The notes beneath the pieces are model-generated. The model was not told where the DNA came from and ran no database searches. It worked only from the letters and a program-made list of their open reading frames with translations. DNA of 49,065 nt. Source: Nostoc sp. WHI (GTDB lineage: Bacteria > Cyanobacteriota > Cyanobacteriia > Cyanobacteriales > Nostocaceae). Position numbers and translations under genes: made by a program. Numbering within the stretch: the first letter of the stretch is position 1; the number at the start of each line of letters is the position of its first letter. Location: the NCBI RefSeq assembly GCF_015714725.1, contig NZ_WBKM01000194.1, positions 1-49,065 on the forward strand, written 5' to 3'. This document shows positions 8,603-17,700 of the stretch, one piece after another.

Positions 8603-9173
8603 TTACTCCCCCCTGCTCCCCTGCTCCTTCATTCCGAATTCTGTAAAAAGTTAGTGATGTGTTGCCGTAAACTTTCTCGCGGCAAATTTCCCAAGCGGGA
8701 AGCTCTGGCGGTGTCCAACTTTGCGAGGCGTGTTCAACTGCGATTTCCCCGCTAGGCTCTAAAATCTGATGGTGAGCGATCGCTTCTAAAACTGGCTCAT
8801 ATAATCCACTGGCATAAGGTGGATCAAAGTAGATTTTATCAAATTGCTTCCCTGATAAAGCCTTTAACTGTTGGGTAATATCTCCCCGCAATACCCGAAA
8901 TTCTTGCTCGGTATTAGCTACCTGCTGCCAATTTTGTTGGATGGTGGCACAGGCTCGGCTCGATTGTTCAATTCCCACTACTAAGCTGGCTCCTCTACAC
9001 AAAGCCTCTGCACCAATTGAACCAGTACCCGCGCACAAATCTAACCAGCGACACCCTGCAATTTCTCCTTGCCAAATATTAAAAACTGCCTCTCTTACCC
9101 GCGCACTGGTAGGTCTAGTTTCTTTACCTGGTAAAGTTTTTAGCTGTCGATTCCCGTAAATTCTCAGACTCAT
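8586..9173 (-). CDS. rsmD: 16S rRNA (guanine(966)-N2)-methyltransferase RsmD
   Basis: 195 residues. Methylates G966 of 16S rRNA in the 30S subunit. The N-terminus has the RsmD signature (LRIYGNRQLKTLPG, then RPTSARVREAVFNI), followed by the AdoMet site LDLCAGTGSIGAEALCRGA, VGIEQSS, and the catalytic DPPYASGLYEPVLEAI. The last ~14 residues (EGAGEQGGVITPNS) are encoded by repeat sequence, including GTTAGGA heptamers, so the native C-terminus has probably been replaced or extended by the STRR. hisH lies upstream on the same strand. Confidence 0.93.
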   Translation of the reverse strand: MSLRIYGNRQLKTLPGKETRPTSARVREAVFNIWQGEIAGCRWLDLCAGTGSIGAEALCRGASLVVGIEQSSRACATIQQNWQQVANTEQEFRVLRGDITQQLKALSGKQFDKIYFDPPYASGLYEPVLEAIAHHQILEPSGEIAVEHASQSWTPPELPAWEICREKVYGNTSLTFYRIRNEGAGEQGGVITPNS

Positions 9174-9232
9174 TGCTCATTGGGCATTTTCATTTATTAA
9201 CAAATGATAAAGGACAAAGAACAAAAATAGTA

Positions 9233-9868
9233 TTAGGCAGCAACTTTTTCGCGGACTTGAGCAACAAAATTGGACAGGATTTGTAATCCGATATTAGAGG
9301 ATTTTTCGGGGTGAAATTGGACTGCCATCAGGTTTTCATGAGCGATCGCAGCTGTTACAATTTGAGTACCGTGAGTGACAGTTGCTGCACGGATTAGCGG
9401 GTCTATTGGGTCAACATAGTAGGAATGGACAAAATACACCCAAGGATCACACGGTAAATGCTCCCACAAAATACTTTTTGGCTGAGTCATTTCCAGTTGA
9501 TTCCAACCTGTATGCGGAATAGTGATGTCAGGTTCTGGACGAAACCGCCGCACTTTTCCTTTGATAATTCCTAGTCCTGGTTGGATGCCTTCTGCACTTG
9601 ATTCAAAGAGAATTTGTAATCCCAAACAGATGCCTAAGAAAGGTTTTCCCGATGCGATCGCATCTTTAATTGGTTGTTCTAAACCACGCGATCGCAAGTG
9701 TTGCACTGCTGGATCAAATGATCCCACTCCCGGCAAAACTATTGCATCTGCCTGCTCTAATTCCTTTGGAGAATAAGTAACATTAGGATTTGCCCCAGCT
9801 TTTTCCAAGCCTTTGCAGACTGAGTGCAAATTTCCCATCTCGTAATCTACGACCGCAATCACTGCCAT
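9233..9868 (-). CDS. hisH: Imidazole glycerol phosphate synthase, glutamine amidotransferase subunit HisH
   Basis: 211 residues. Supplies ammonia from glutamine to HisF in histidine biosynthesis. Class I glutamine amidotransferase features: VVDYEMGNLHSVCKGLEKAG, the oxyanion strand LPGVGSF, nucleophile Cys in GICLGLQILFESS, HTGWNQL, YFVHSYY, and the catalytic His-Glu pair in QFHPEKSS. Normal length. hisF is not adjacent, as is common in cyanobacteria where his genes are scattered. Divergent from the C15-peptidase-like gene. Confidence 0.96.
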   Translation of the reverse strand: MAVIAVVDYEMGNLHSVCKGLEKAGANPNVTYSPKELEQADAIVLPGVGSFDPAVQHLRSRGLEQPIKDAIASGKPFLGICLGLQILFESSAEGIQPGLGIIKGKVRRFRPEPDITIPHTGWNQLEMTQPKSILWEHLPCDPWVYFVHSYYVDPIDPLIRAATVTHGTQIVTAAIAHENLMAVQFHPEKSSNIGLQILSNFVAQVREKVAA

Positions 9869-9945
9869 TTACCTGCTCCCTTGTAAATTTATTATGGAGG
9901 GTTTTTCTATTCTAAATAATATTCCTATTCTAAATAACATTTGTT

Positions 9946-10458
9946 ATGAATAAAATAATTCTATTAACTTCTTTTGACATTTGGCTGTCCGATCAACTCT
10001 CAAATTCCTCTGATGATTTATTACTTGAAGTTACCAAACTTAATTTGATACCTCATGACTTAACTTTTTTACGCCAGTTACCCGTAGATGTTCAACTTGC
10101 TAGTTCTCTGGTAATTGAAAAAATCAATGCAATCCAACCTGATTACATCATCTGTTGTGGCATGGCTGCAAGTCGCACACAATTAAGTGTGGAAGCAGGT
10201 GCTAGCTGTGGAGAAAGTGTTTTACAGACAGAAGTTGATTTAGAAAAATTGGTGGCGGGAGCAGTGGCAATTGAGATTAGCCACGACTGCGGTAAATTTG
10301 TCTGTGAAGGTCTTTACTATTCAGTGTTGGATTACCTACGCCAAAGCCAACTCACGGCGCGTTGTATCTTTGTTCACGTTCCGGTTCTTAATCAAGAAAA
10401 CTTGATTGGGATACTTGCAGATTTCATCTTAATTATTGACAAACTAGCACTTTCATAA
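9946..10458 (+). CDS. Pyroglutamyl-peptidase I-like protein (peptidase family C15)
   Basis: 170 residues, shorter than typical Pcp (about 215). Members remove N-terminal pyroglutamate. The likely triad can be seen: Glu in CCGMAASRTQLSVEAGAS, Cys in SHDCGKFVCEGLYY (matching the AGxxxCN region; which Cys is catalytic needs alignment) and His in IFVHVPVL. The family's N-terminal TGFxPF motif is altered to TSFDIW. Either a divergent active enzyme or a relative with another substrate. It precedes the DUF3370 gene by 16 bp, so they are probably cotranscribed. Confidence 0.8.
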   Translation: MNKIILLTSFDIWLSDQLSNSSDDLLLEVTKLNLIPHDLTFLRQLPVDVQLASSLVIEKINAIQPDYIICCGMAASRTQLSVEAGASCGESVLQTEVDLEKLVAGAVAIEISHDCGKFVCEGLYYSVLDYLRQSQLTARCIFVHVPVLNQENLIGILADFILIIDKLALS

Positions 10459-10474
10459 ATTTGTCGCCGTCTGT

Positions 10475-11914
10475 ATGGTGGAGAAAATATTTAAACTTAT
10501 GTTGCCATTGTTACTAAATTTTCTGCTTGGCCAAACAACTCCTGCTACGCCACCACCTGAAGAAGTGGTGCAATTACAAGAAGTGCGTCCTTTGCCAGGA
10601 CAATTGGATACAGTGCCAACCTTTAACAGTAATAGTCCAGAGTTGGTATTGAAAGAAGGGATTTTACTTTCGACTTTTCCACCAGATGGGAAAAAAGTGC
10701 CAACGGCGCATTTGAATTTTCCCTTTCGAGGACGATTTGATATTTTTGCCCATCATGTTGCTAAAGCTGAACCACCAGAAAATTTGCGTTCGCTCTATTT
10801 AGGGATAATTTTGCATAACCCTGGTTCGGAATTGGTGAAGGTAAATATTTTGCAGGCGGCGAGTTATTTGAGTCAACCCGATGCACCATTTATTGAGTTA
10901 CCATCTTTTAGTGAAAATATTTTAGGTAAAGTTTTTGCAGGGCCAGGCGATCGCGTCATGTCTAATGTGCTTCGTGGAAAACGACAAGAGATTTTCCCCG
11001 CCCAAATTGAGATTCCGCCAGGGCAAAGTCGAATGTTACTAAATTTACCAATTCCTGTACAAGGACTAACACCACCCCTCAATGGTCGATCTACGTTGAT
11101 GCGACTGTGGAGTAATGGGACTGTTTATGCAGCTAGCCTTGCAATGTTTGCACGCACAAATTCCGATGGCAGTGAGCGAGGCCTACGGCAACCCGTTCGC
11201 GTAGCGTCTCCGACAGGAGAAGCGGGATCGCCTACCTTAGAAGAGTGGCAAAATTTACTTGATAATAGTGATGTGGCTGGGCCACGAGATAAAACCCCCA
11301 CTGCCTTAGAGGAAACTGACAAGCCAAGAATTTATGGGCGTGTTGCTGGAGTAGTTAATGGTTCCCAATGGCAAGCTTTATTAATAGATAATCCCAAAGC
11401 CAGATATCTAAATATTCCCCAGCCTGGTGAAGTGTTTTCATACCCTCTGAGTAGCCTGCATGGTGGTACTTTCGGAACTGGTCAAATTCAGAGTGCACCG
11501 ATGCTGGTGCGTTATCCTGACACTGCATATCGCGCTCATGGCAACTATGGAATTCAATATAATCTAACGTTGCCGCTATACAACAATACTCAAAGTCCTC
11601 AAACTGTTAGTGTATCAGTGCAAACGCCACTAAAAGAGGATCAATTAGTCAAAATAGGGTTACGCTTTTTTAATATACCAGCCCGTCAAGTGTTCTTTCG
11701 GGGCACAGTGCGGGTACGTTACAACGATGACCAAGGTCTACCACGAACTAAATTTGTGCATTTAGTGCAAAGGAGAGGTCAAATGGGGGAACCGCTAGTT
11801 TTATTAAATATAAAACCAGGCGATCGCTCTTTAGTACAAGTAGACTTTCTCTATCCCCCAGATGCCACACCACCGCAGGTATTAACAGTCTCAACTGAGG
11901 CTGAACCTCGGTAA
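10475..11914 (+). CDS. DUF3370 family protein, probably exported
   Basis: 479 residues. N-terminal signal peptide-like segment (MVEKIFKLMLPLLLNFLLGQ) followed by a Pro-rich linker. The body matches my recollection of DUF3370, a cyanobacterial family of unknown function: VRPLPGQLDTVPTFNSNSPE, SLYLGIILHNPG, LPIPVQGL, and a C-terminal half rich in beta strands ending YPPDATPPQVLTV. Residues about 234-254 are encoded by an inserted palindromic repeat without frame loss. Two decayed copies of the same family lie at 12281-12376 and 14419-14734, so the locus once held a tandem family. Likely periplasmic or cell-surface. Confidence 0.85.
   Translation: MVEKIFKLMLPLLLNFLLGQTTPATPPPEEVVQLQEVRPLPGQLDTVPTFNSNSPELVLKEGILLSTFPPDGKKVPTAHLNFPFRGRFDIFAHHVAKAEPPENLRSLYLGIILHNPGSELVKVNILQAASYLSQPDAPFIELPSFSENILGKVFAGPGDRVMSNVLRGKRQEIFPAQIEIPPGQSRMLLNLPIPVQGLTPPLNGRSTLMRLWSNGTVYAASLAMFARTNSDGSERGLRQPVRVASPTGEAGSPTLEEWQNLLDNSDVAGPRDKTPTALEETDKPRIYGRVAGVVNGSQWQALLIDNPKARYLNIPQPGEVFSYPLSSLHGGTFGTGQIQSAPMLVRYPDTAYRAHGNYGIQYNLTLPLYNNTQSPQTVSVSVQTPLKEDQLVKIGLRFFNIPARQVFFRGTVRVRYNDDQGLPRTKFVHLVQRRGQMGEPLVLLNIKPGDRSLVQVDFLYPPDATPPQVLTVSTEAEPR
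11176..11234. repeat. Palindromic repeat inserted in frame in the DUF3370 gene
   Basis: A stretch containing GCGTAGCGTCTCCGACAGGA and flanking GGCCTACGGC / GATCGCCTACC matches the kind of GC-rich palindrome dispersed in Nostoc genomes. It has an internal TCTCC-GACA-GGAGA hairpin. It is translated as about 20 residues (ERGLRQPVRVASPTGEAGSP), basic and Pro/Gly-rich, unlike the rest of the protein. Confidence 0.7.
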
Positions 11915-11978
11915 TGATTGATGGGTAAAGGGTAAGAGCTTTTCTTCAATTACCTATTACCAATAAATATTAGTCAGC

Positions 11979-12125
11979 TCATTTACAATGTTTACTGATA
12001 GCAGGCATAGTATTTACCAAGCAGACAGTGTTTAAAAACAATTCAAGATTGTAGACACCTATTGAAGTTGCAGTAATAGATACTATGACTACTAAGGTGG
12101 TAGTCCAAGGCTTGATCTCACGCAT
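11979..12125 (-). CDS. Possible small membrane protein
   Basis: 48 residues from the ATG at 12125 (an 87-residue reading begins at 12242 but its extra N-terminus looks non-coding). Residues 8-32 (TTLVVIVSITATSIGVYNLE) could form one transmembrane helix. No family recognised and no clear ribosome binding site. It may be a chance reading frame in the decayed DUF3370 neighbourhood. Confidence 0.25.
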   Translation of the reverse strand: MREIKPWTTTLVVIVSITATSIGVYNLELFLNTVCLVNTMPAISKHCK

Positions 12126-12280
12126 AGATTCTTTTGTTTTTATTGATTGTGCAAAGCGTAGCCCAAATACTCTATCCGAATCTAGTCCTGGCCAAAATCT
12201 TAGTCCGGTAAGATTAAGTTTTGTATATACTTTTTTGACCAATGGTTATTGAAGCCTCTAGACATAAATGGCTTGGTTGG

Positions 12281-12376
12281 GGCGATCGCTCTTTAGTACA
12301 AGTAGATTTTCTCTATCCCCTGGATGCTACACCACCGCAAGTATTAACAGTTTCAACTGAGGCTGAACCTCGGTAA
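12281..12376 (+). pseudogene. DUF3370 C-terminal fragment
   Basis: 96 bp that copy the last 96 bp of the intact DUF3370 gene (11819-11914), including the stop codon, with about six differences. All but the CCA-to-CTG codon are synonymous, so the copy was once under coding constraint. The homology begins exactly at the HIP1 sequence GGCGATCGCT, with unrelated DNA upstream, suggesting the break or recombination point lay there. Confidence 0.85.
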
Positions 12377-12397
12377 TGAGTCATGGGTAATTTTTTG

Positions 12398-12504
12398 AAT
12401 TTAAAGGCATTGCTGAATTAAGGGATGAATATCTCACGCAAAGGCGCAAAGGCGCAAAGAAAAATCCATAAAATCATCCCGTATTTATGCAACGCCAATT
12501 TAAA
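12398..12504. mobile_element. MITE, 91 bp, with 8-bp target duplication
   Basis: Element 12406-12496. Left end GGCATTGCTGAATTAAGGGA and right end (reverse complement) GGCGTTGCATAAATACGGGA are imperfect terminal inverted repeats of about 23 bp. AATTTAAA flanks it on both sides (12398-12405 and 12497-12504), a perfect 8-bp target site duplication. The core has CACGCAAAGGCGCAAAGGCG. No coding capacity, hence non-autonomous. Confidence 0.9.
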
Positions 12505-12567
12505 TTATTTCATGAGAAATTTATTAAATGCATTAGAATGCTCTTGAACTGACAAATTTCAGAAGTG

Positions 12568-14412
12568 ATGAAACGCAAATCTTACCAAAAATATCGGTCT
12601 GCTCATAATCTTTTCAAGACACAAATTCTTAAACACAACCCCCTTGGTTGGATATCTATTAATATTTACTGCTTGACTATACTTCATGTCTTTACTGGAG
12701 GACTAGCTTCTTTGTTGGGATTATTAATCCAGCATAATACTGCGGAGTCTGCCATTACTCACGAAATCGTCAATAAAAGTTCTTCCATCACAAATAATAT
12801 TCAGAATAACGAAACTCAAATACAAGATTTTTCATCGCCAATACTAGAGCTTAATCACCGTATATCAACGCTTGCAACTACTTCTGCATTCATATCTAGT
12901 TGGCTAAGTCAGCCAGAAAAAGGCGTAATAAATATAATTGAAACACTTTCTCCTTATGCCTTGGCGTATCTTAGTTCTAGCCCATGGCCAGACATTCAGG
13001 AACGGGCAAAATTAGCAAAAGTACCTATCATAATGTACCATGATATTTTGCCAGAAAAAGAAGTATTCTTTGATGTTACTCCTAGTGAATTAGAAGAACA
13101 TTTCCAATTAATAAAAGAGCAAGGTGTGGTTCCGATCAGCATTGAGCAGCTAACTACTCATTTGCAGACAGGAATGCCACTACCAGAAAAACCAGTTTTA
13201 CTGACATTTGATGATGGTTATGGTGGGCATTATCAGTATGTTTATCCATTGTTAAAAAAATACGGTTATCCAGCAGTATTTTCGATTTATACTAAAGGTG
13301 TGGGCAATAATGTTGGTCGTTCTCATGTCAGTTGGGAACAATTACAGGAAATGGTAACTAATCCCTTAGTAACGATCGCATCTCATACCGTTACTCATCC
13401 AGCCGATTTAAGAACTTTGACCGATGAACAGCTAAGTACAGAAGTCTTAGAATCTAAAAAAATTCTAGAGTCAAAATTAGGTATTCCGATCCAATATTTT
13501 ACTTATCCTGTTGGAAAATATGATGACAGAGTTGCCAGTTCAGTGCGTGAAGCCGGATATAATGTAGCGTTGACAATGAGTGATACAGATGAAAGATTTG
13601 CAGGTAGTTCAGATAATTTATTGGCAGTTTCTCGCTTTGGTCAATCGAAACTAAGACAAGTGATTGCCCAAGCATGGGGAGGGTCACAACTACCAAAATG
13701 GAAATTACTCTTGGATTTTACACATCCTATTGAACGGACTGATACTACCATTAATAAGATTAATCTCATCCTAATTTCAGGTGGTAAACCTAGTACTATT
13801 CATGCTTCAAGCCGTTATCAAGTCAAGGAAATTTTAGCTAAGGATAGCCCCAAAGCGATCGCAGCTGTAAATGGAGGTTTTTTCTCTTTAAAATCTTTAG
13901 ATTCCAATGTGATGATTGGGCCTATTTTCAGCCAGGTTACAAAACAATTTATTCCCGGTAACAGTTATGATATCCAGAGAATGATTGGACGACCTTTAGT
14001 ATTAATTAGTCCTTACACAGCACGTTTTATTCCCTTCGACCCTAGCAAGCACAACACTTTAGCAGGGATACAAGCTGAGATCCCAGAAGTCACGGATGCT
14101 TTTGTCGCAGCAGCATGGCTAGTTAAAAATGGCGAACCCCAGTCAGCAAATACCTTTAACAACCTTTATGGTTTTGACATAGCGCGTTACCGAGCTTTTT
14201 GGGGCATTAATCAAGCAGGATCTCCCACTATCGGTATTTCTCGTGAATCTGTTGACTCTGTATCTTTGGGATTGGCGCTAGCTAAAGCTGGGTTAAATGA
14301 TGCAGTCATGCTTGATTCTGGTCAGAGTACTTCTTTAGTTTATAAGGGAGAATCTCTAGTAAATTACATTGCTCGCCCAGTACCTCATACAGTTGTACTT
14401 CTACAACCTTAG
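12568..14412 (+). CDS. Polysaccharide deacetylase fused to a phosphodiester glycosidase (NAGPA/DUF2233) domain
   Basis: About 614 residues, ATG 12568 (GTG 12565 also possible). Residues 33-57 are a hydrophobic anchor, so the rest is probably periplasmic. Residues 150-340 are a NodB-type deacetylase: VPIIMYHDI, TFDDGYGGHY (catalytic Asp and metal Asp, 215-223) and SHTVTHP (metal His pair, 273-279). Residues 395-614 resemble the NAGPA/DUF2233 fold: AIAAVNGGFFS near 432 and VMLDSGQSTSLVYKG near the end, close to the family's LDGGGSTTM. The two domains imply an enzyme that both deacetylates and trims or cleaves a surface glycan or cell-wall polymer. The gene sits between two MITEs and two DUF3370 fragments. 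Confidence 0.88.
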   Translation: MKRKSYQKYRSAHNLFKTQILKHNPLGWISINIYCLTILHVFTGGLASLLGLLIQHNTAESAITHEIVNKSSSITNNIQNNETQIQDFSSPILELNHRISTLATTSAFISSWLSQPEKGVINIIETLSPYALAYLSSSPWPDIQERAKLAKVPIIMYHDILPEKEVFFDVTPSELEEHFQLIKEQGVVPISIEQLTTHLQTGMPLPEKPVLLTFDDGYGGHYQYVYPLLKKYGYPAVFSIYTKGVGNNVGRSHVSWEQLQEMVTNPLVTIASHTVTHPADLRTLTDEQLSTEVLESKKILESKLGIPIQYFTYPVGKYDDRVASSVREAGYNVALTMSDTDERFAGSSDNLLAVSRFGQSKLRQVIAQAWGGSQLPKWKLLLDFTHPIERTDTTINKINLILISGGKPSTIHASSRYQVKEILAKDSPKAIAAVNGGFFSLKSLDSNVMIGPIFSQVTKQFIPGNSYDIQRMIGRPLVLISPYTARFIPFDPSKHNTLAGIQAEIPEVTDAFVAAAWLVKNGEPQSANTFNNLYGFDIARYRAFWGINQAGSPTIGISRESVDSVSLGLALAKAGLNDAVMLDSGQSTSLVYKGESLVNYIARPVPHTVVLLQP

Positions 14413-14418
14413 TAGGAA

Positions 14419-14553
14419 GTTTTTTAGGCGTTGCTGAATCAAAGGATGAAATTTTAATGTATTGAAATCCAAAACTCCTTATCCTCTCTGCGCCTCTGCG
14501 CCTCTGCGTGAGAAAAATCATCCCACAATTATGTTATGCAACGCTGTTTTTTA
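14419..14553. mobile_element. MITE, 119 bp, same family, with 8-bp target duplication
   Basis: Element 14427-14545. Left end GGCGTTGCTGAATCAAAGGA; right end (reverse complement) starts AGCGTTGCATAAC. GTTTTTTA occurs on both sides (14419-14426 and 14546-14553), a perfect 8-bp target duplication. The core contains CTCTGCGCCTCTGCGCCTCT, the same GGCGCAAAG-type core as the 12406 element but in the opposite orientation. Confidence 0.9.
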
Positions 14554-14734
14554 GTACACCAGCCCATCAAGTATTCTTCCGGGGAACGGTGCAAGTACAT
14601 TATGAACAAAGTCAACTGCACACTCAGTTTGTGCATTAGGTGCAAAAGAGAGATCAACTAGGGGAGGTGTTAGCTTTTATCCCTTAACAGGCGATCGCAA
14701 AATCGAAGTCTTGGGGCGGTTCTGGGAATACTAA
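14419..14734 (+). pseudogene. DUF3370 internal fragment interrupted by a MITE
   Basis: Starting right after the deacetylase stop, the sequence can be read FFSTPAHQVFFRGTVQVHY, matching FFNIPARQVFFRGTVRVRY of the intact gene. It then carries an in-frame TAG (after QFVH) where the intact protein has Leu, a frameshift before GGCGATCGC, and a divergent end (KIEVLGRFWEY, stop). The MITE at 14427-14545 split its start. It is more divergent from the intact gene than the 12281 fragment, so it derives from a different paralogue. Confidence 0.85.
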
Positions 14735-14761
14735 ATACTGATGTCTTAAAAATTCAAAAGT

Positions 14762-17700
14762 ATGATTAGCACTGTAATTAGCATTCCCGGCTATCAAGTC
14801 AGCGAAGAACTCTACAACGGTTCTAGAACCCTGGTTTATCGAGCAGTTCGAGAGATTGACTCATTACCTGTAGTCATCAAGCTGCTGAAAAATCCTTATC
14901 CCAGTTTTTCTGAATTAGTACAGTTTCGCAATCAATACACCATCGCCAAAAATCTCAACTCACCCTTGATCATCCAAACATACAGCCTAGAACCTTACCA
15001 GAATGGCTATGCGCTGGTAATGCAAGACTTTGGGGGAATTTCCTTGAAAACGGAGATGGGGGGAAAGCAACATCCACTCATGGAATTTTTACTTTTGACT
15101 ATATCTCTGTGTGACACTTTGGATATTCTAATTCGCGATCGCATTATTCATAAAGATATTAAACCTGCCAATATTCTGATTAATCCAGAAACAAAACAGG
15201 TTAAATTAATTGATTTTAGTATTGCATCTCTGTTGCCACGAGAAACTCAAACATTAATTAGTCCCCATGTATTAGAAGGAACACTTGCTTATATTTCACC
15301 AGAACAAACTGGACGAATGAATCGGGGGATTGACTATCGCACAGATTTTTATTCTTTGGGTGTGACTTTTTACGAATTACTGACTGGAGAATTACCCTTT
15401 CAGTCAGAAGATGCGATGGAATTAGTGCATTGTCATATTGCGAAAGCACCGCCTTTAGTACATCAGATAAATTCTAAAATTCCATCTGTACTCTCAGAAA
15501 TTGTGAATAAATTGATGGCGAAAAATGCCGAAAACCGCTATCAAAGTGCATTAGGGCTAAAGTATGATTTAGAAAAGTGCTTGGTTCAACTGAAGGAAAC
15601 AGGCAAAATTGAGACTTTCCCAATTGCCCAACGGGATGCGTGCGATTGCTTTATTATCTCCGATAAACTCTATGGCAGAGAAGCAGAAATAGAAACCCTA
15701 CTCAAAGCATTTGAGCGCGTCAGTAAGGGGACAACCGAAATAATGTTAGTAGCAGGCTTCTCTGGCATTGGAAAAACTGCGGTTGTCAACGAAGTTCATA
15801 AACCTATTGTTGGACAACGTGGTTATTTTATCAAAGGCAAATATGATCAATTTAATCGTAATATTCCTTTTTCTGCCTTTGTACAAGCCTTCCGGGATTT
15901 AATGGGGCAACTATTAAGTGAAACCGATACCCATTTACAGCAGTGGCAGGATCAAATTATCACAGCCTTGGGTGAAAATGCTCAAGTTATTATTGAGGTA
16001 ATCCCAGAACTAGAACGAATTATTGGTTTCCAACCTCACGCTGTAGAACTATCTGGAATGGCGGCTCAAAACCGCTTCAATCTGCTGTTCCAGAAATTTA
16101 TTCAGGTTTTCACCACACCAGAACATCCCTTAGTGATCTTTTTGGATGACTTGCAATGGGCAGATTCAGCATCACTAAAGCTGATGCAGTTGCTCATGGA
16201 TGAATCCCAAAAGGGCTATCTGTTGCTACTTGGGGCATACCGAGATAATGAGGTCTTCCCGGCACATCCCCTAATGTTGACATTAGATGAAATAGCCAAT
16301 GCCGGAGCCAAAATTAACAAAATCACACTCAGTCCACTGTGTCAAGTAAGTGTGAATCAGCTGGTAGCAGATACCCTCATTTGTCAACCGGAACTAGCAC
16401 AGCTATTGATGCAACTGGTGTATCAAAAAACCAAAGGGAATCCCTTCTTTACCACCCAGTTTCTCAAGGCACTGCATGAGGATAATTATATTCAATTTAA
16501 TTTTCAAATCGGGCAGTGGCAGTGTGATATTGCCCAAGTCAAGCAACTGGCGCTGACAGATGATGTGGTGGAGTTTATGGTACAACAGTTGCAGAAACTT
16601 CCAGCACCAACTCAGGAGGTTTTGAAGCTGGCGGCTTGTATTGGTAATCAGTTTGATTTGCATACCTTAGCGATTATTTATCAACAATCCCAAGCTGAAA
16701 CCGCCGTCGCGTTATGGAAAGCATTACAGTTCGGCTTGATTTTGCCAACTAGCGAAGTTTATAAGTTTTATGTCGGGCAAGAAAACCAAGCACCTAATCA
16801 GAAAATCGCTCATTCTGTAACATATAAATTCCTACACGATCGCGTCCAACAAGCTGCTTACTCACTGATTCCTGAAGATCACAAACAGACAACCCATGTC
16901 AAAATTGGTCGCCTGCTGTGGCAAAATACCCCTGAAGCTGAACTAGAGAATCAGATTTTTGCGATCGCTAATCAGCTAAATATTGGCATTGAACATTTCC
17001 ATCAACCTATAGAACGCCATGAACTCGCACAGTTAAATTTTATTGCTGGGAAAAAGGCAAAAGCCTCAACTGCATACAATTCAGCACTTGCTTATCTGAA
17101 AATCGGTATTCAGCTACTATCATCTGACCCTTGGGAATCTGATTACAATCTCACCTTAAGCTTGTATAGCGAAGCAACCGAAGCCAGTTATCTCTGCGGC
17201 GAACTTGACGCAATGGAAGATTTTGCCCAAGAAATTTTACAACACGCAAAAACTGTAACTGATACAGCTAAAGTCTATGAAGTAAAAATTGAAGCCTACA
17301 CAGCACAAGGGAAATTCTTGGCTGCGATCGATACAGCCATGCAATTTTTGCAGCCGATAGGCATTGAGTTTCCCCAAGAACCAACGACTGAGGATTTTGT
17401 TCTCGCTTTGCAAGAGACTCAAGCTAGCTTGAGTGGCAAAACAGTTGCTGAATTGGTTGATTTGCCAGAGATGCAGAATTTGGAATTACGTGCAGCCTTG
17501 CGTGTTTTAGTCAAAGTAAATAGTCCTACTTATCTGGCAAAACCTGAACTCAATCGCCTGGTGGTACTGAAGAAAGCTACTCTTTGTGTAAAATACGGAA
17601 ATACTTCCGCTTCTGCCTTTGCTTACTCAGGGTATGGACTCATGCTTTGCGGTCAACCAAGCAGTATCTCAACAGGTTATGAATTTGGAAAGTTAGCGTT

